DNA of 48,157 nucleotides from Saccoglossus kowalevskii (GCF_000003605.2 NW_003149778.1:12495-60651); one strand, 5' to 3'; counted from the first letter of the stretch, positions 1 to 13,013 are shown. Numbers and translations: made by a program. The notes: generated by a model from the sequence alone, not told the origin.

Positions 1-253
1 TCTGCATTTCTGATGTTTTCGGCTTCATTACTGCCGATATGTGTTGCAGTGATATCACGAGCTTTGGGGTATAACACCTACTCTTCTATAGTAGTCAACA
101 GTGGTGACAACACTATTACCACTATTATTAAGTGAAGCTTGAATAGCTTTGGTCTGAATATCAGTGAGTTGCATGATGTATGGATATTGTCGCTGTATCG
201 CCTCGACATCCAAGCCAACACAGCTTTAGCTGTGCTCAGCGACATTTATTATC

Positions 254-560
254 GGGTCAGGCATTTTCACCGCCTGGTAACCATCATAGCATGGTGAAAC
301 AAAGGCCAATAAATTCTCAGAAAACGGTATTTTGGGATGGTTGTTGTCACCCCTGCATATGCAACATATTAAATTTGGTTGGATTTCTTCAAAGTTAAGT
401 TTGTGCTGTTTTCTCGATTTTAGCTATTTTCACCGGCTTTTTGATCAGTGCACAGCAGCTCGCGCAGAGTCCATAGAAATACATGGTAGAGTGGTTCGCG
501 TCTTAAATAGCAACGCGGAGTGTTTAGTGACTTAGCTCCGCCTCGAAGATTTTGATAGCT
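254..560 (+). repeat. Dispersed repeat D, copy 1
   Basis: About 310 bases matching the reverse complement of 23375-23692. Shared blocks include GCATTTTCACCGCCTGG, AGAAAACGGTATTTTGGGATG, CATAGAAATNCATG and TAGCTCCGCC. The match is patchy (perhaps 70-75 per cent by eye), with small indels. The short open frames here are conserved only because the DNA is repeated. Class unknown; it is a non-coding interspersed repeat. Confidence 0.75.
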
Positions 561-2783
561 TGGCCAAGCGCGTTGAAGAAAGAAGTTATATGATTGGCTG
601 TTGTTAAACTGATTCTAAACTGTGAGGGCATTGTCACATACACATAGTCCTAATGAAATACTTCAAGGTGATAATGGAGTGCTTCGCCGGAACATTCACC
701 TTGAAAATTCAAGATGTCCATACCTTGGCCTACTCGATGCACGCTAACAAGAGCGAGCATTGACTTCCGTTAACCGTGTGACGTCACAACTATCATATTT
801 TTTATATGGGAACGCACAGCCGGGCTGGGGGAAATGATAAATTGTGACGTAAGCAACTGCTGTACACACAACTCTTGACGCACAGCGTCATAAACGAAAA
901 TTAATATCAATCAAATATCGGTTTAATATAGTATGTTTATATGATCGTGCAGTGATGAATGTGTTGTGTGACGTCATCGACGCGATCTCTTGAACAAATT
1001 ACCGTTTTTTTCTGACTACAATATACGCGGAATATAAATAAGCATAAACAACGGTATTCGTTGCAATGTAGCTCAGTATGAAATTGTCGCCGAAAAAGCA
1101 GTCACACGCCAGCTGCTGGTTATTGATATGTGTGCAGCTGTTAAAATGGCGTGTCGGGACATCGTCAGTTGTCTTGTCGTTATTTAAATAATAACACATG
1201 CTTGTGAGGGTAATATCACGATTTGTTGCCTGCCCAAGGGATGGTGGTCATGACTATGATATTGATGATGCCAGAGCCGAAGGCGAGTATCGGGCAGGGC
1301 AGAATCGTTGCGCAGTGGTTTCAGTGACGTCATCCATGTGATATACCGATGTAATATGAATATTGAATGAATATTTCAATACTTTCTTTGTTATTTTCTA
1401 GTAGCTACAATTCTTAATCAAAAACTTTCTAAAATATATAGAGAAATGTTTATTTTTTTTTATTTTTGTGTGAGCTATTGAAATACGCATTCAGTTTGAA
1501 TTCATGGTACGTACCTCGAATTTAAAGCGCACGCGCTTTTGCGTATTTTATTATGTCACCAACAAATACGTTATAGCGTGTCAGTCGTATGAACCTTTTT
1601 TAGCACGATAAATCAACACACTGGCAATTATGTACACTTATACAAGGTCCAACAAAAACACTAAATAATAAAAAAAAATCCGAACAATAAGTTCAAGTAA
1701 TTTGACGGGTGAGCATGCGCAATAAATACAAGATTGTATCATTTGGTACTAGTTGGAGACAAGGTGCGGGTGGGTCAGCTGCAAGGAATTATTGTGGAAT
1801 GCAACGCACAATATGCATTGATGATTTGGTTTGTTTGTGTTCTACTTAATTTACCATAAAAAAAACAAACATTCCAGCTTGAACATCAACAAACAATATC
1901 TGCCGAAATGTGGGAATGTCGTCACCCGGTCATGAATGTGTTTCCGTTCTTGTTCAGTCGAATAGAAGATAGATAAGAAATTTGTGTTAATGGTGAATAA
2001 ATAACCGTGAGTTATCCAACGTGTCACTTGAATTGTTTTGATTCTGGCATAATTTACATATTCTTTGAGTCCGTTGTAGGAATATTTTACATCGCAATGT
2101 TCCATTTCACTGGCGGGCTGAAAATTAAAAAAAAACGAAGCGCTCACAGAGGGCGCTGTGTTCATAAGTCATATGCAACGTTTCGTTTAGAACCGAAGCA
2201 AGACTGTCATTGCGCCCCTGGTGCTGCCAACCTTGTGTAGTTTTGCGGTAATCGGTACATAGTGTACAGTGACCGTTAAGAGCTCATATCACGGGCGGTT
2301 GGCAACGGGGTCGTTGACGAATCGGAATTCGATGATAAGCTACGGACACAAGGGAGGTTGTAATTAATACATGTACTAGGCAATAGCCCAGTGATGTGCG
2401 ATTTGGAAATAACTAGTAGTGGGGTGACGCGTTTTTTTTTAACGGTTCAGTTGACGCATATGCAGTGGGTCAAACACAACGTAATTGCCTACAAGTGTCA
2501 AAATCAATTATAATCGCGTTCAAGCTAAGTAACACGGTACAGAGTCTTTTTTTCTCGTTAACAGTGCCTATAATTATTTGTTTCTGTGTGTATTCACCCT
2601 TAAACGATGTACTTTCTCAGGCTTATGAAGGTTCCTGAGTTGACTGGCCTCTCCCGGTCTTCAAATTACTTTCTATTTAACTCACGTAATTAGCTTCGAT
2701 GCCAATTACTAATTAATCGTTAGGTCCGCCACCTTTCTTTCGCGCCTCGATAACGCGTAATCGGGCGTGTGATGTGAATCTGC

Positions 2784-2791
2784 TGACGTCA
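2784..2791. promoter_or_regulatory. CRE-like TGACGTCA upstream of gene 1
   Basis: Perfect palindromic CREB/ATF consensus 314 bases before the gene 1 start codon. The site is certain as a sequence. Its function is inferred and is weakened by nine other perfect copies in the window. Confidence 0.4.
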
Positions 2792-3104
2792 CGACGAATC
2801 ATAAACGATCCCAATGAAGGCGGCCCTCTAATAAGTCAAAGGTCAACTACACTGTCAGTGAGTGAGCCCGCGGAGTAAGTAGCGATCCGTTTAGCGCGGG
2901 TGGACACTACAAGGCGTGTTGTTTTTAAAGAGCGCGCCGTATGGAAACAATTATTGTGCGGAACACGTGAGAAAAAAAACAACCCACTCGGCTGACATAA
3001 TAGCAACAGTGGCCAGTGATCCGCCAGTGAGAACGGTGAACCAGCAACAGGGATTGTAGCAGCAGCTCAGGCCAGTATCGAGGAGAAATTACACGGACTT
3101 GAAT

Positions 3105-3147
3105 ATGGGCTGTGTGGAATCAAGCAACGATGACGATTGGGTGCCCG
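3105..3147 (+). CDS. EF-hand gene 1, coding exon 1 (acylation-signal exon)
   Basis: First coding exon of a two-exon gene; it joins to 12790-13013. It encodes 14 residues beginning MGCVESSN and then an acidic stretch (Asp 9-11, Trp 12), and it ends after the first base of codon 15 (phase 1). The donor is GTGAGT at 3148-3153. Gly2 with Ser6 fits the N-myristoyltransferase rule, and Cys3 is placed for palmitoylation, as in Src-family kinases and G-alpha subunits, so the mature protein is probably membrane-tethered. The start was chosen because the ATG is followed directly by this signal, because the spliced frame runs straight into the EF-hand exon, and because two further exons at 32189 and 46295 share the same design. 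Any 5' untranslated exon is not visible. The gene is well supported; lipidation is inferred from family rules. Confidence 0.85.
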
Positions 3148-3938
3148 GTGAGTTTTAATTAAATGTCTGTCACTAACATATTGACTAGTATTCTACGAAA
3201 CAAAACCGCAGCGCCGAGCTTACAACACTAATTACGTTTTTTTAAAAACCGAGGCAGGGTCACGACAAATCGGATTGGCATCCCGGACATGCACTCCTTG
3301 TATATTTGTCTTTTAACCATATGCGACTAGTATTTCACATCGAAGATGAAGCTATTACGCTCACTGACAGCGGTTCTGCTTTTAATGCACTATTAATCAT
3401 TTTGCTTTTTAGCTTGTAAATGCACAGGCGTATTTGAGTTGACAAGTGCGTAAGTACCTATCGCGTGAATCGCCGTGCCGCAAGTCCATAGCCGTGTCAT
3501 TTATTGTGGTGACGAGCGTGACTGTTGCTAGCTTTCACCTGAGGCTGTTTACATCGATCGTTTGTTACGTGCGTTCTCTGCCGTCTATAGCAAAACATTG
3601 GCAATAAATCCCATTGTAGCTCGTCGGATCAATACGTCAGTTGTCCAATTGTTCGCATGTCACTGGATGCCGGTGTTTTTGTAGCGTCTAATGCTAATGC
3701 TCCCGGATGACAATTGTGGTCGGTGATTTATGTCGGATTTGTTGGGAAGGGATACTTTTGCCAGGGAATTTGTTTGCAGGGTATAACAAGTCATTGAGAA
3801 CAAATCCGCGACCAGTGTTAGGCTATAATACGAGTTGTTTAAATACATGTTTAAAGTTGTTTAGATCTTCTTGGCTGTTAGGGTAATTCTACCCTTTACT
3901 GGTACGCATGTGAACGCCATCGGAATTTGTTGAACGTG

Positions 3939-4589
3939 TCAGCTGAATACTTCACAATGATATTGCCAGATTAGCAGCGAATTTAAATTAAAACACAGGT
4001 CAACTGGAGTGTATACACACGGACAAACACGCATCCGTTTTTTTTTTTCTTCTTCAAACCTATAAAGTTCGATCTTAGCGCGGCGTGCTACAGTGGATGC
4101 CCGGGCCGCTTTCGACGATGTCACAGCCAGAGAAATGTTTCCACATTGTTGTATATTATGAATGGCATGCCGATCCTCCAGTTCAGTGTTACTGAACCGT
4201 TTGTTTAGAGTTTCACTATTAAACGTTGCTAAGCTCGGCACGAAGTGGGTTGAAACATGGCCCTTAGCCGCCGTGGGACAACAAAACTCGATTATGTTAT
4301 TGTTATTCGCGTTATAATTATCCGTTATACGCGCACCACCCATGGATCGTCGATGAGAAATCAAAGCCAACACTAACAAGTGAACACTGTTTTTGTTACC
4401 GCTATGCCAACTATTATTCGACAAAGGCGACTGACAAATAACTAGCAAGTTCAATGCAAATGATGGAAAGCGTTTAAAACGCCTATGTACCAAAATCCGA
4501 AATACATTATTGTCCTGAACAACAAGGCGATGACAAGACCCTGTCGCAGTGACTTGTGGTTTGACATATTCTTTGCAAATCAACCACAT
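3939..4589 (-). other. Unassigned 216-codon open frame antisense in intron
   Basis: This is the longest uninterrupted frame in the window apart from gap artefacts. The protein shows no domain I recognise, no signal peptide and no clear repeat, only a basic stretch near its C-terminus (EEEKKKRMR). It runs opposite to gene 1 and shows no obvious splice-site framing. It may be chance in a locally less AT-rich patch, or a diverged retrogene or exon. I lean towards non-coding. Confidence 0.15.
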
Positions 4590-5236
4590 GCAGTGTATTT
4601 GTCATTTTCTTCGGCGTGATAAAAAGTTACCAGTATGGGTGCGGGTACAAGTAGTTATTTTGGTCATTCCCCGCAAATTATCGATGACGTATGTGTTCTA
4701 GATAGGTAACAGCAGGCGAGGCAGAGAAGGTTTCCCCGTTCAGTTGTACGACGGTGGTGTTATATTAAAGGGGAACCAAATAGAGCCTATTTTGGTGTTT
4801 GTATTTATCAAGTTATGTATATTGATTATAAATTTGAAAAAAAATAAAATAAAAAAATGATTATCTTCAGAGTTATGATGATTTAAATATGAGAAACCAT
4901 ATACCTGCGAAGAACTTCCGTTTGCGCCATCTTGCCATAAAAAAACGCCCTAATGAGGTATAAACAGGTAAGGTAACAAAGCATGATGACGAAATAGTAT
5001 CTGATTAAATATAAGCAACTTAGGGAGCCATAGTTGGCTGGACTGGTGAATTGACTTCTAGTCTAGGTTGTTTCGACTTTTACGTTAATGTTATTTACAA
5101 GCGTATCAACATACAATGATGGACGCATGGTTACGTGTTAACACGTAATTGTACATCTGTATGCATAAGGGTGGGCAATGTTACTTACGGTGTCATGCAC
5201 AGAATCATGTACGATGACACGAAAATTAATAGTTGC

Positions 5237-5496
5237 ACGCTTGTGCATGTTCCCGCCAAACCACAACAAACTGCGGTGGTCGTCGTCGTCACGGTGCAGA
5301 CCGCGCTCGTGTGAACAAGCAATGTAATTTACACACGTTGTAAACATGCATGGGACCCACATAGGAAACCAACGATCACCGCCATTTTAATTATTCTCCA
5401 CATGGCGGAGAAAACTGAGAACAAAAGTAACATCGTACGGCACAAACACAAATTATTTAGCACACGATTGTGCGTTTTCCCGCCAAACCACAACAG
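5237..5496. repeat. Direct repeat pair around TTCCCGCCAAACCACAACA
   Basis: A block of about 35 bases recurs 226 bases apart (about 5237-5272 and 5462-5496). Both copies read GTGC, then a T-rich bridge, then TTCCCGCCAAACCACAACA. The shared core TTCCCGCC resembles an E2F site. No larger element boundary is evident. Confidence 0.6.
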
Positions 5497-6691
5497 ACAG
5501 AAAGTGCCGTTCTGTTAAATTATTCAACGAATGTTGTAGTGTAGATAGAACCACAGTGTCGCTATTAATTACACAACAAATTATCCGAATTATTCAATTC
5601 CTAGTAATAAAAAAATCACCCATCCTGTTCCGGGAATGTCTACGTATTCCAAAGACTGCTGTTTTCCGTCTGACCGCCTGTCTCCGTGTTGACATTATCC
5701 TGGCGAGAGAAAATTACAGTAAGGAGATATGTTCATTTCCTGTATGGTCCTTAGTTTTAGACATATTTCCCTGGGGGTGTATCTACATAGCCGCGTCTAT
5801 TATATGTGCACACCTCGTGTCCAACATCGTCACGCCGATTTAACAAAATTGGGTCACGTGCGAGTCATTAATACTGTATAATGACTTGAGGTGACATTAT
5901 AGTTGAGAACTGATGAATATCTGTGATATTCGCAATTATGTTTGCTCATTTGCCTGTTGTTGTTTCTAGTGAATCATAAAAAAGGGGGTTAGTCGTCTGA
6001 CTCTTCAAGCCCGGAATCTCACTTAGGGTTTGACGTAAACAATACTAGTCTCAACAAAGAAAATGGAAATCGACGGTTTGGTTCTACATCGATTTGAGAG
6101 ATAAAGACGTGAGTGAAAGCGCCCATTCTGAAAAACAAGATATATTGACCGCGACGTAACCATGGTTTCGCCGCCTCCTTACATAGAAAAGGGACGCTAT
6201 CAAACGAAAAGTACCATGAACGGTTTTGATTGAGTTAACAGACGTCAGTTCACGAGCTTCATGTCACATAATTATCAAGTGAACGTTTTTGGCATCAATG
6301 ATGTTTCACGAATCTCAAATATTATAATAGCGAAAAACAGATGCCATCGGAAATTTCGCTCTCGGGCAAACTTCACTAACTGAATGTGAGTTGCCTTTGA
6401 CGTCTTCCATGGATATTCAAATTGCAACTTCCCAATCCACGACTTTTGCCTGAGTATTTATTTTGCAACGCGTTATGCCCGGCCCAAAGATGTTAGACCT
6501 CAGCTGCAAACCCTCGCAGAGATTCGCGCACACGTTTTTTTTCTCAGATGACTAAACATACTTCTGAAGGAAAACATGATCCACCCTAAGCTTATTTTTC
6601 ACCCAACTATGACGTTTATCTCACTTTGGAGTGTAGAACATCATGCACAGCAGTCGTTTCGTCGTGTTCAATATTGAATCTCATGCCGACG

Positions 6692-6861
6692 TTAAAGCAG
6701 GAGAGTCGTCACTTGCGCATGCGTCAGATGGCCATAGCTTGTCATTGTTTACAAACAAGCGCCTGCCCATGCAGTGAGCCTTTGCATTTGTAGCGTGTGT
6801 TGTTATCGTCGCTTGGGACTCAACTCCCGCGCGTGCGCAGGTGACGACCCTCCCGCTTTAA
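6692..6861 (+). mobile_element. TTAA-flanked MITE, family A, copy A1
   Basis: A 170-bp non-autonomous DNA transposon remnant. Both ends sit on TTAA (6692-6695 and 6858-6861). The ends are inverted repeats of about 28 bp: AGCRGGAGRGTCGTCAC, then YTGCGCA. It includes internal TGCGCATGCG and CCCGCGCGTGCGCA (NRF1-like) sites. TTAA target duplication is typical of piggyBac and Kolobok transposons. No coding capacity. Confidence 0.85.
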
Positions 6862-8776
6862 CAACCTTAGTTGAATAAGATATCTATTTAAACGACGATT
6901 AGAATGCGCCAGCGCGCTTTGTGAAAGTTGCGTAGTGTTAATTATCTCAACTCGATCAATACTGTAGAAAAATAACATTAGAAATACTTGATATTATGCT
7001 GAGCGAAAGGTTTCAATGGTAGCCAGCCATTTTGAATTCAAAATTAGTCAAAATACATACAACTGAGACTTTGGATTTCTTTGGATTTACAAATAGTAAG
7101 TCATAAAGAATACCTTCGTAGATTTGCTGGAAATTCCTGTTCTAAAAGTGTGTGTGTTCATGTATTCTTAAATAAACGTTGACGCCATTTGCTACTTGGA
7201 AAGCCATGCTGTATCATTCTCTTTAATTTGGCATTATATACACGTTCTGAAACTGTATGCACTATTTTTTTTCATTTCTGTGGTGAATATATAAATATGA
7301 ACACAATATTGCAAAGTGTGTGACTCGGGCTCTGCCCTCGAAACGCGATATACCGGACGCGTAATTGAATCGAGAACATGGCAAACAAACACTTCAGTTT
7401 GACAGACCCTGCCAGGGGTCATGTCGATGTCCTATATGGAATACGAGTCTTTCAGATCAATCTCAATTTTCAACTGTTTGCATTTAAAATGTGCAATTTG
7501 CTCTTACTTCACCTACGTTATTTGGTACTCCACATCGCGGGCATTGTTCGCCTCAATGCCCAATTTTCTTTGATTCTCCGCCCTATCATTTAGTAGGACT
7601 TTCAAAAGAACTATGTTTTGAAGGATTGAATTACACGTCAGGATTTGGGCGGGGCTTGTTTTTAGATCACCATTGTTGCTAAAAGCTGTGTAATCTAGCA
7701 GTGAAGGGGATAAAAAAAAACATGTTGCGACAAATTACCCATTTGTGCTTGAAATTGCGTGCTAGCATATTGTAATACAAGCATCCATGGTCGTCAGTCA
7801 CGGAAGGTTTACATAGTGTCCAAGTGGTGGAAATGCGACAATATTCCCGTTTATTTCGCAATATCTAAACTGTCTTTTAATCTTAATATATTCAATGTTT
7901 TACTGAAAACAGAAACGTCTATGTGGTAGTTTGGTCTGACGCTTTCGAAATCTTACAATATGTGTATTCATATATCTGCTGAATACACTTACCACCTTCG
8001 AGCAATTTCGTCGCCAACTCAAATAGCAAAAATGAAACGTGTACTAGTATGAAGTACATACGGATATAGTATAAAACGTACACATAATCATGTTACATTT
8101 CATGTTGTCACGTGCTGTCCATGATTGGTGTCAACCATGCCAGATTTCACTTACACGTGCACGGTCACGTGTCGCACAGAACGATAAATAATACCAGGAC
8201 TTGGTAGGGGCTTGTCTGTCGTCTCTTATTTCACTTTCCTCATGATTAATAGGACAATTAAGTTTACCAATTCATAATGAGCGGATAAAATCGCGCCTGT
8301 TATAGAGATAAAATATAAGAAATCACTATCATGACAAATCCAAATTCCCATGATCGTAATCCGCCGAATCCCTAAATACTTCAACTTGAATGTCGAGTAT
8401 TACTACAACCCCAAAACAACCGACAGCGGTCTGTATGGAAATAACAGGCGCCCTTTAATATGGAACAGAGTTCAATTCTTTAGAGAACTAACACGTGTTT
8501 TATTCAGAAGCAATGACAGCTGCGTCGACATACTTCAGCTAATCTGCTTCGCATGATATGGGTTACGCTATTACTTGAAGTTTTTTAAACCTTCAAAATA
8601 TGTTCATATTTTATTCCATTGTGCTCTTTTATTTTATTTCGTCCCGATGTATTTAAGGGCATTTGTGAGTCTACCATGTTTCCCGCAGATATGTTACTCA
8701 CAAATATCACTCTTGCATTCGAGTTCCATGGATGGCTTTCCCTGATTTCAATTATTGCTTCGAATCCTCCCCGCCT

Positions 8777-9002
8777 TACATGCAAATGTCCGCCAAGTCT
8801 CGTTAAACGTGAGACTTGGTTTTATCTCTCATATAGTGTTTCATTATCTGTGATCAGCGCGTTCAACGTTCACTTGGCACATACAATCCAAGTATTTGGA
8901 ACAGCAGACGTCGGAACGGAAGAGAATGAAACAGGGATTTGACGGTTTAAACAAAGTCTCGAGCCTTCTCGTTTACAGCGAGTTATCGCCGGCCATTTAT
9001 TA
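8777..9002. mobile_element. TA-flanked MITE, family C, copy C1
   Basis: About 226 bp with TA at both ends. The left end reads ATGCAAATGTCCGCCAAG and the right end, reverse-complemented, ATAAATGGCCGGCGATAAC; these are diverged inverted repeats. Near the left end is a 9-bp stem, CCAAGTCTC (8793-8801) with GAGACTTGG (8811-8819). TA duplication suggests a Tc1/mariner-type origin. Confidence 0.65.
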
Positions 9003-10969
9003 GATTGGTTGTTTTCCATTGTATCTACTTCTACACATAAAGCGGTTGTCTGACGTTGACATTTAACTTGGTGCCTGAGTATATCTACCTTGGACGTTCT
9101 CTTTTCCGGGTCTTCCGATGTTCTACCCTTCAGTGCGAGTCATTCCGAACGTAGAGTCACGCCTCATGTTCAGCTACGATTGTGACAAGTAATTGTTTGT
9201 CTCTAGCATGCGACCCATAGCGTGTGATTCCATGATTAATTAAAGGCAATACACTCGTTTCATGAATATGTCATGACATAGGACCACTTAGCTTAGCTTA
9301 AATGTTTCCCCATCTCGCCCGGTGACAGGAGGCCACCATTTTGTTCCAAAACTTCGTATTTCACACCTCAGCTCACACCCGTTTTATTTTCACCAACAAA
9401 TCACGAACGATTATTGTTTCTGATTCTACAGCTGTTTGCCTGTTACCCGACAGACGTTGCTTCTAGGCAATGTATAAATACTAGGTATAGGAACGAAGCT
9501 GTAAAGACACGGCAAACTGGTTGTTGAACAACGTAGTTGATCAATTTTTTTTACCTCGCGAGTTCGTGGTGCATTATGGGCAGTGAGCAATTATATATCT
9601 CGGCCGTGACTAAGATTGAACGCACGATAGTAATAACTGGGCTCCACATCACATCACGTACATGATATGTTATATTCAAACGTAAATGCGACCGACGTGC
9701 AATCAATGAGGGAATGTTATTGCATTCTTTAGTACCAACTTCCCACTTGGTGTATCGACTTCGAGTCAATCTAGGAGTCGCCAAGATTCGCATTATAGCT
9801 AATTTATTTTCGCATAGTGAGAGTTGTTTCAACAAAATGGGTGAATCAGAAACAGTGAAACGTTAGATGAAATTTGAGAAACAGGGGGGGGGAATCCCTA
9901 TCGCGCAGAATGATAAAAAGAGTTCAAACTTTCTAAAGATGATTGGAATTTTATAGACATCTACTGGGTTCACTGTACGGACAAATTAACCCTGAATTTA
10001 AGAATAATTGCAAAATCCTGCAAGTCAGCAAAATTATGCTCTCCAAGTGAGATAAGGAATTGTCGTCGTAAACGTTGAGATAAGTTTCCCCTTAAGATTA
10101 AAAGTTGACCATTTAAAATCCAGGAGAATTTTTTTCACGTACACATGTAGTCCGGAACTCTTTTTTCTCAATATACCTTGAGGTAATGTCCAGACATGGT
10201 AGTATTGGAGCCATGACCGTGCATATTAAAAAGCTAATTTGCATAATCCAGCGTATGTAAACAAAATCTTCTAACCTCTAATGCCATTGCTCCTTCACTG
10301 ACTGTAGGGAATTTTTATTTTCTAGATATAATAATTGCCTATACTCTACATATGCAGAGGAGCTTTGGAGAGTTGAACTTTGATTTATTTGGGTTGTTTC
10401 AGGTTTGCTATAGTGTTTTCCGAATAGAAAAATATGAAAACGTCGTGGTAAGTTGTGGGTGGCACACGATTAATTTGTTCAATTTACCTAAACGAACGAC
10501 GTAAGCGTCCTATTCGCTTGATACTCAGGCATACGATTTCAGACTTCAAAATAGTCATACATCGAAGGAAAAACAAGTTAATATAGAATTCCACGCTTTG
10601 GGTGCTTTACATAATGCACAGATTAGTTACTCTGCAGTCAACTAGAATATTCCAATTTTAATTGTTCCAGCGCAAGTTTATTATTTGTTTATGTTTTAAG
10701 TCTAACTTACAGTATTCTACTAGTAATTATAGAGACCTATGCAATCGTTTTAAACTGTCATTACATAATAGGAGTACCCTATTACATTTTAACTGAAATC
10801 AGAAACTTGATTATTTGGCAATATATGTTCCAAAGCTTCTATTAGACATTTACGGATCTTTATAGAGTTCATCGTAGTCGCATCGACTTAAGGAAGTTCC
10901 CCCCTATGTCAAGATAATAATAATTCTACATGTTTCCGATACATATGAAAGGCTTAACTTTAATTTTAA

Positions 10970-11112
10970 CCCCCCCCCCCCGTTGTAAAATGTAGTGTCC
11001 TGTAATTGTTGTGGTCTGTATTGTATTCGTTTAGATCTGTAAATTGGCCTTCATGTCCGTTGGTTACCCCATGGAAGGTACCCGAAACTAACTAAATAAA
11101 TAAATAAAATAA
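10970..11112 (+). mobile_element. LINE-like 3' tail remnant
   Basis: Starts after a run of 12 C and ends CCCGAAACTAACTAAATAAA followed by TAAA repeats. This terminal pattern is common in L2/CR1-like retrotransposon tails. No reverse transcriptase coding sequence is attached. The classification rests on the tail alone. Confidence 0.35.
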
Positions 11113-11900
11113 TCCTACACGGAACTAAGGTGTCAACTTGAATTTCTAGGTCACGTGTGGACAACTCCCGACCGCAATATGACAAATCATAAACCAATTA
11201 TGGCCAATACTAATACTCCTATATCAATTGTATCATATACTAATGCAAACGTGTTCAATTATTCACCACTCATGTCCATTATATTTTGCCACATTTTCCC
11301 AAATTACAATCAACGTATCACTGTTTACGTGTTTTTTATTGTTTTCAAAGTTGTCCCCTCCGGTTAGCCCCCCTTCACTGTTGAGTAAACATACTTGGCT
11401 CTAATATTTACCCGTGAGTTCAACCATGGAACTATAATGGTTCAACATACTTCATGAGAAACACATACAGTGTAAATGAATCGTAAATAGCGAGATTGGC
11501 ATTATTCGGGTCGATTCACGGTGTTCGAAAATAACGCCGAGATGATGATCTCTGTGTTTCTATGGGTCAAACGCGCCATCATATAGAATACATAAATGGA
11601 AGATGCCTCCCGCCTAAATTGTGCCAAACACATATAGTTCGTGTCCAAAGTTTATCATACTAAATTGTCATTTTTGTGTTTGTCGTCTTCGTATGTGCAC
11701 ATTTCGCTTGTGCCATATGCTTGACATCCACGTGGCAGTCGATAGGACTGGAATTTCTACTGTTTATAATAACTGCACATAAAACATACTTGTGTTTTAT
11801 AGGGTCTTTCTGTTGTAGTTAAACATCCTTGCTCAACCGCCGTTTCTTTGGATGAATGATGTAAACTAATCATGTGAAATAAACGATACCATATGTTGAG

Positions 11901-12173
11901 TGATTTTGACATTGTCAATATTCTACTTTCAAGTTCAAATATTTTCTTAACTTGACACTGACGTTGAACTTGAAAACACATAAAGTCAATGTGTTCGCGA
12001 TCTGCTGAACGTTTCTCATCGCGTTGGAATTCAGAGCGTGATTCTGACATTGTCAATACTGTACTTTCAAGTTCAAAGCCTTTCTTAATTTGACACTGAA
12101 TTTGAACTTAAAGTACAGAAAGTCAATGTGTTCGCCATCTACTGAACGTTTCTCATCGCGTTGGAATTCAGAG
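11901..12173. repeat. 137-bp tandem duplication with internal inverted repeats
   Basis: Two adjacent copies (about 11901-12038 and 12039-12173), roughly 90 per cent identical by eye. Each starts TGATTYTGACATTGTCAATA and ends TCGCGTTGGAATTCAGAG. Each contains a 12-15 bp inverted repeat (TTTCAAGTTCAA with TTGAACTTGAAA, near-perfect in copy 2) separated by about 24 bases. A 99-codon antisense frame here simply follows the repeat. Confidence 0.85.
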
Positions 12174-12789
12174 ATCTCGCGTGAACCTTCTGCGCATTAC
12201 GGCTGTTGGGTGGTAGAAAAACTGTTTGCAAAATGTTTTTTAATCTTCACTTAGTGTTTATGTTGTAGTTTTATTTACAATGAGCGTGATATTTTTCTTG
12301 GCCTTAAGATTCAGACATGCAGAATATGTTTTCTTCTGTAATTGATCGCTGCAGACTGTCCATATTTTTTCTGTGCAAACTTCTGCCATCCGCACCCCGG
12401 AGTATCAAATAGTCTGCCTCTTAGGAAACAATCTCAGACGACTCCACTATATCGTTCCGAATAATTCATGCGTTCAAAATGATTTGCAATCAATTGAAAA
12501 TCGTTCATCTGAAAAAGAGCTAAGTCTGACTTTCATTTCTGGCGCCCTGCTGTGATCCACGGTGTCTTTATATTCCCTGAAGCAACATTGACTTGTTACA
12601 TTTCAACGCCAGCTGAGTGCAGACGACCAATTAGTTCCAGTACTTCTGTTGCTACTTTGATTTCTTATTTCAGGCGATATTTTTGATGTGAAGTTTCGGT
12701 AAATAATAACATTTCTTAGCAAAAAGATCGAAATAAAAAGTTTTTTAAAAAGTGTTATACTAATTTCTTGTTTTGTTTTTTGTTCATAG

Positions 12790-13013
12790 ATCTTTCGCCG
12801 CAAGAGGAAAAAGAGATATTAGCTGCATTTCGGATGATTGATACGGATAATAGCGGATACATAACGTTTGATGAACTTAAAGTTGCCATGAAAGACTGCA
12901 CTAAAGCTGACTATACCGAAGAACGCGTGGCGCGAATGATGCGAGTCGCTGACAAAAATCGTGATGGGCGTATCAATTATTCAGAATATGTGAAAATGTT
13001 AAAGGGCTATTGA
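12790..13013 (+). CDS. EF-hand gene 1, coding exon 2 (paired EF-hands)
   Basis: Second and last coding exon of gene 1, after a 9.6-kb intron. The acceptor is a T-rich tract ending in AG at 12788-12789. The junction codon G+AT gives Asp15. The joined protein is 88 residues. EF-hand 1 has its loop at residues 32-43 (DTDNSGYITFDE) and EF-hand 2 at 69-80 (DKNRDGRINYSE). Both have acidic or Asn ligands at 1, 3 and 5, Gly at 6, Ile at 8 and Glu at 12, so both should bind Ca2+. Flanking helices are amphipathic, with FRMI before loop 1 and MMRVA before loop 2. The fold resembles half a calmodulin or troponin C. Loop 2 is basic (Lys, Arg, Arg), unlike the acidic loop 2 of gene 2. No enzymatic domain follows. 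The likely role is a membrane-bound Ca2+ sensor or buffer; the partner is unknown. Confidence 0.93.

Larger units (their letters stand above)
1..3104. other. Upstream region of gene 1, no protein gene seen
   Basis: AT-rich DNA with only short, unremarkable open frames. It contains dispersed repeat D (254-560), a 10-bp inverted repeat TTCAAGGTGA/TCACCTTGAA (662-671 and 696-705), and four perfect TGACGTCA sites at 779, 969, 1325 and 2784. The last roughly 250 bases before the gene 1 start are richer in G+C and may hold the core promoter and 5' UTR. No TATA box at a convincing distance was seen. No EF-hand exon lies here, so this may be the left end of the array, or the preceding member lies outside. 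Confidence 0.6.
3148..12789 (+). other. Intron 1 of EF-hand gene 1 (9642 bases)
   Basis: Bounded by GTGAGT and a T-rich AG acceptor. Within it are a 216-codon antisense open frame (3939-4589), a repeated GTGCRTKTTCCCGCCAAACC motif (about 5240 and 5470), TTAA element A1 (6692-6861), TA element C1 (8777-9002), a LINE-like tail near 11112, and a 137-bp tandem duplication (11901-12173). The remaining stretches (5500-6690, 6862-8776, 9003-10960, 11113-11900) are AT-rich DNA in which I see no gene. Confidence 0.85.

Noticed and set aside
11757-12056. 99-codon minus-strand frame
   Set aside because: It coincides with the 137-bp tandem duplication and shows no protein-like features.
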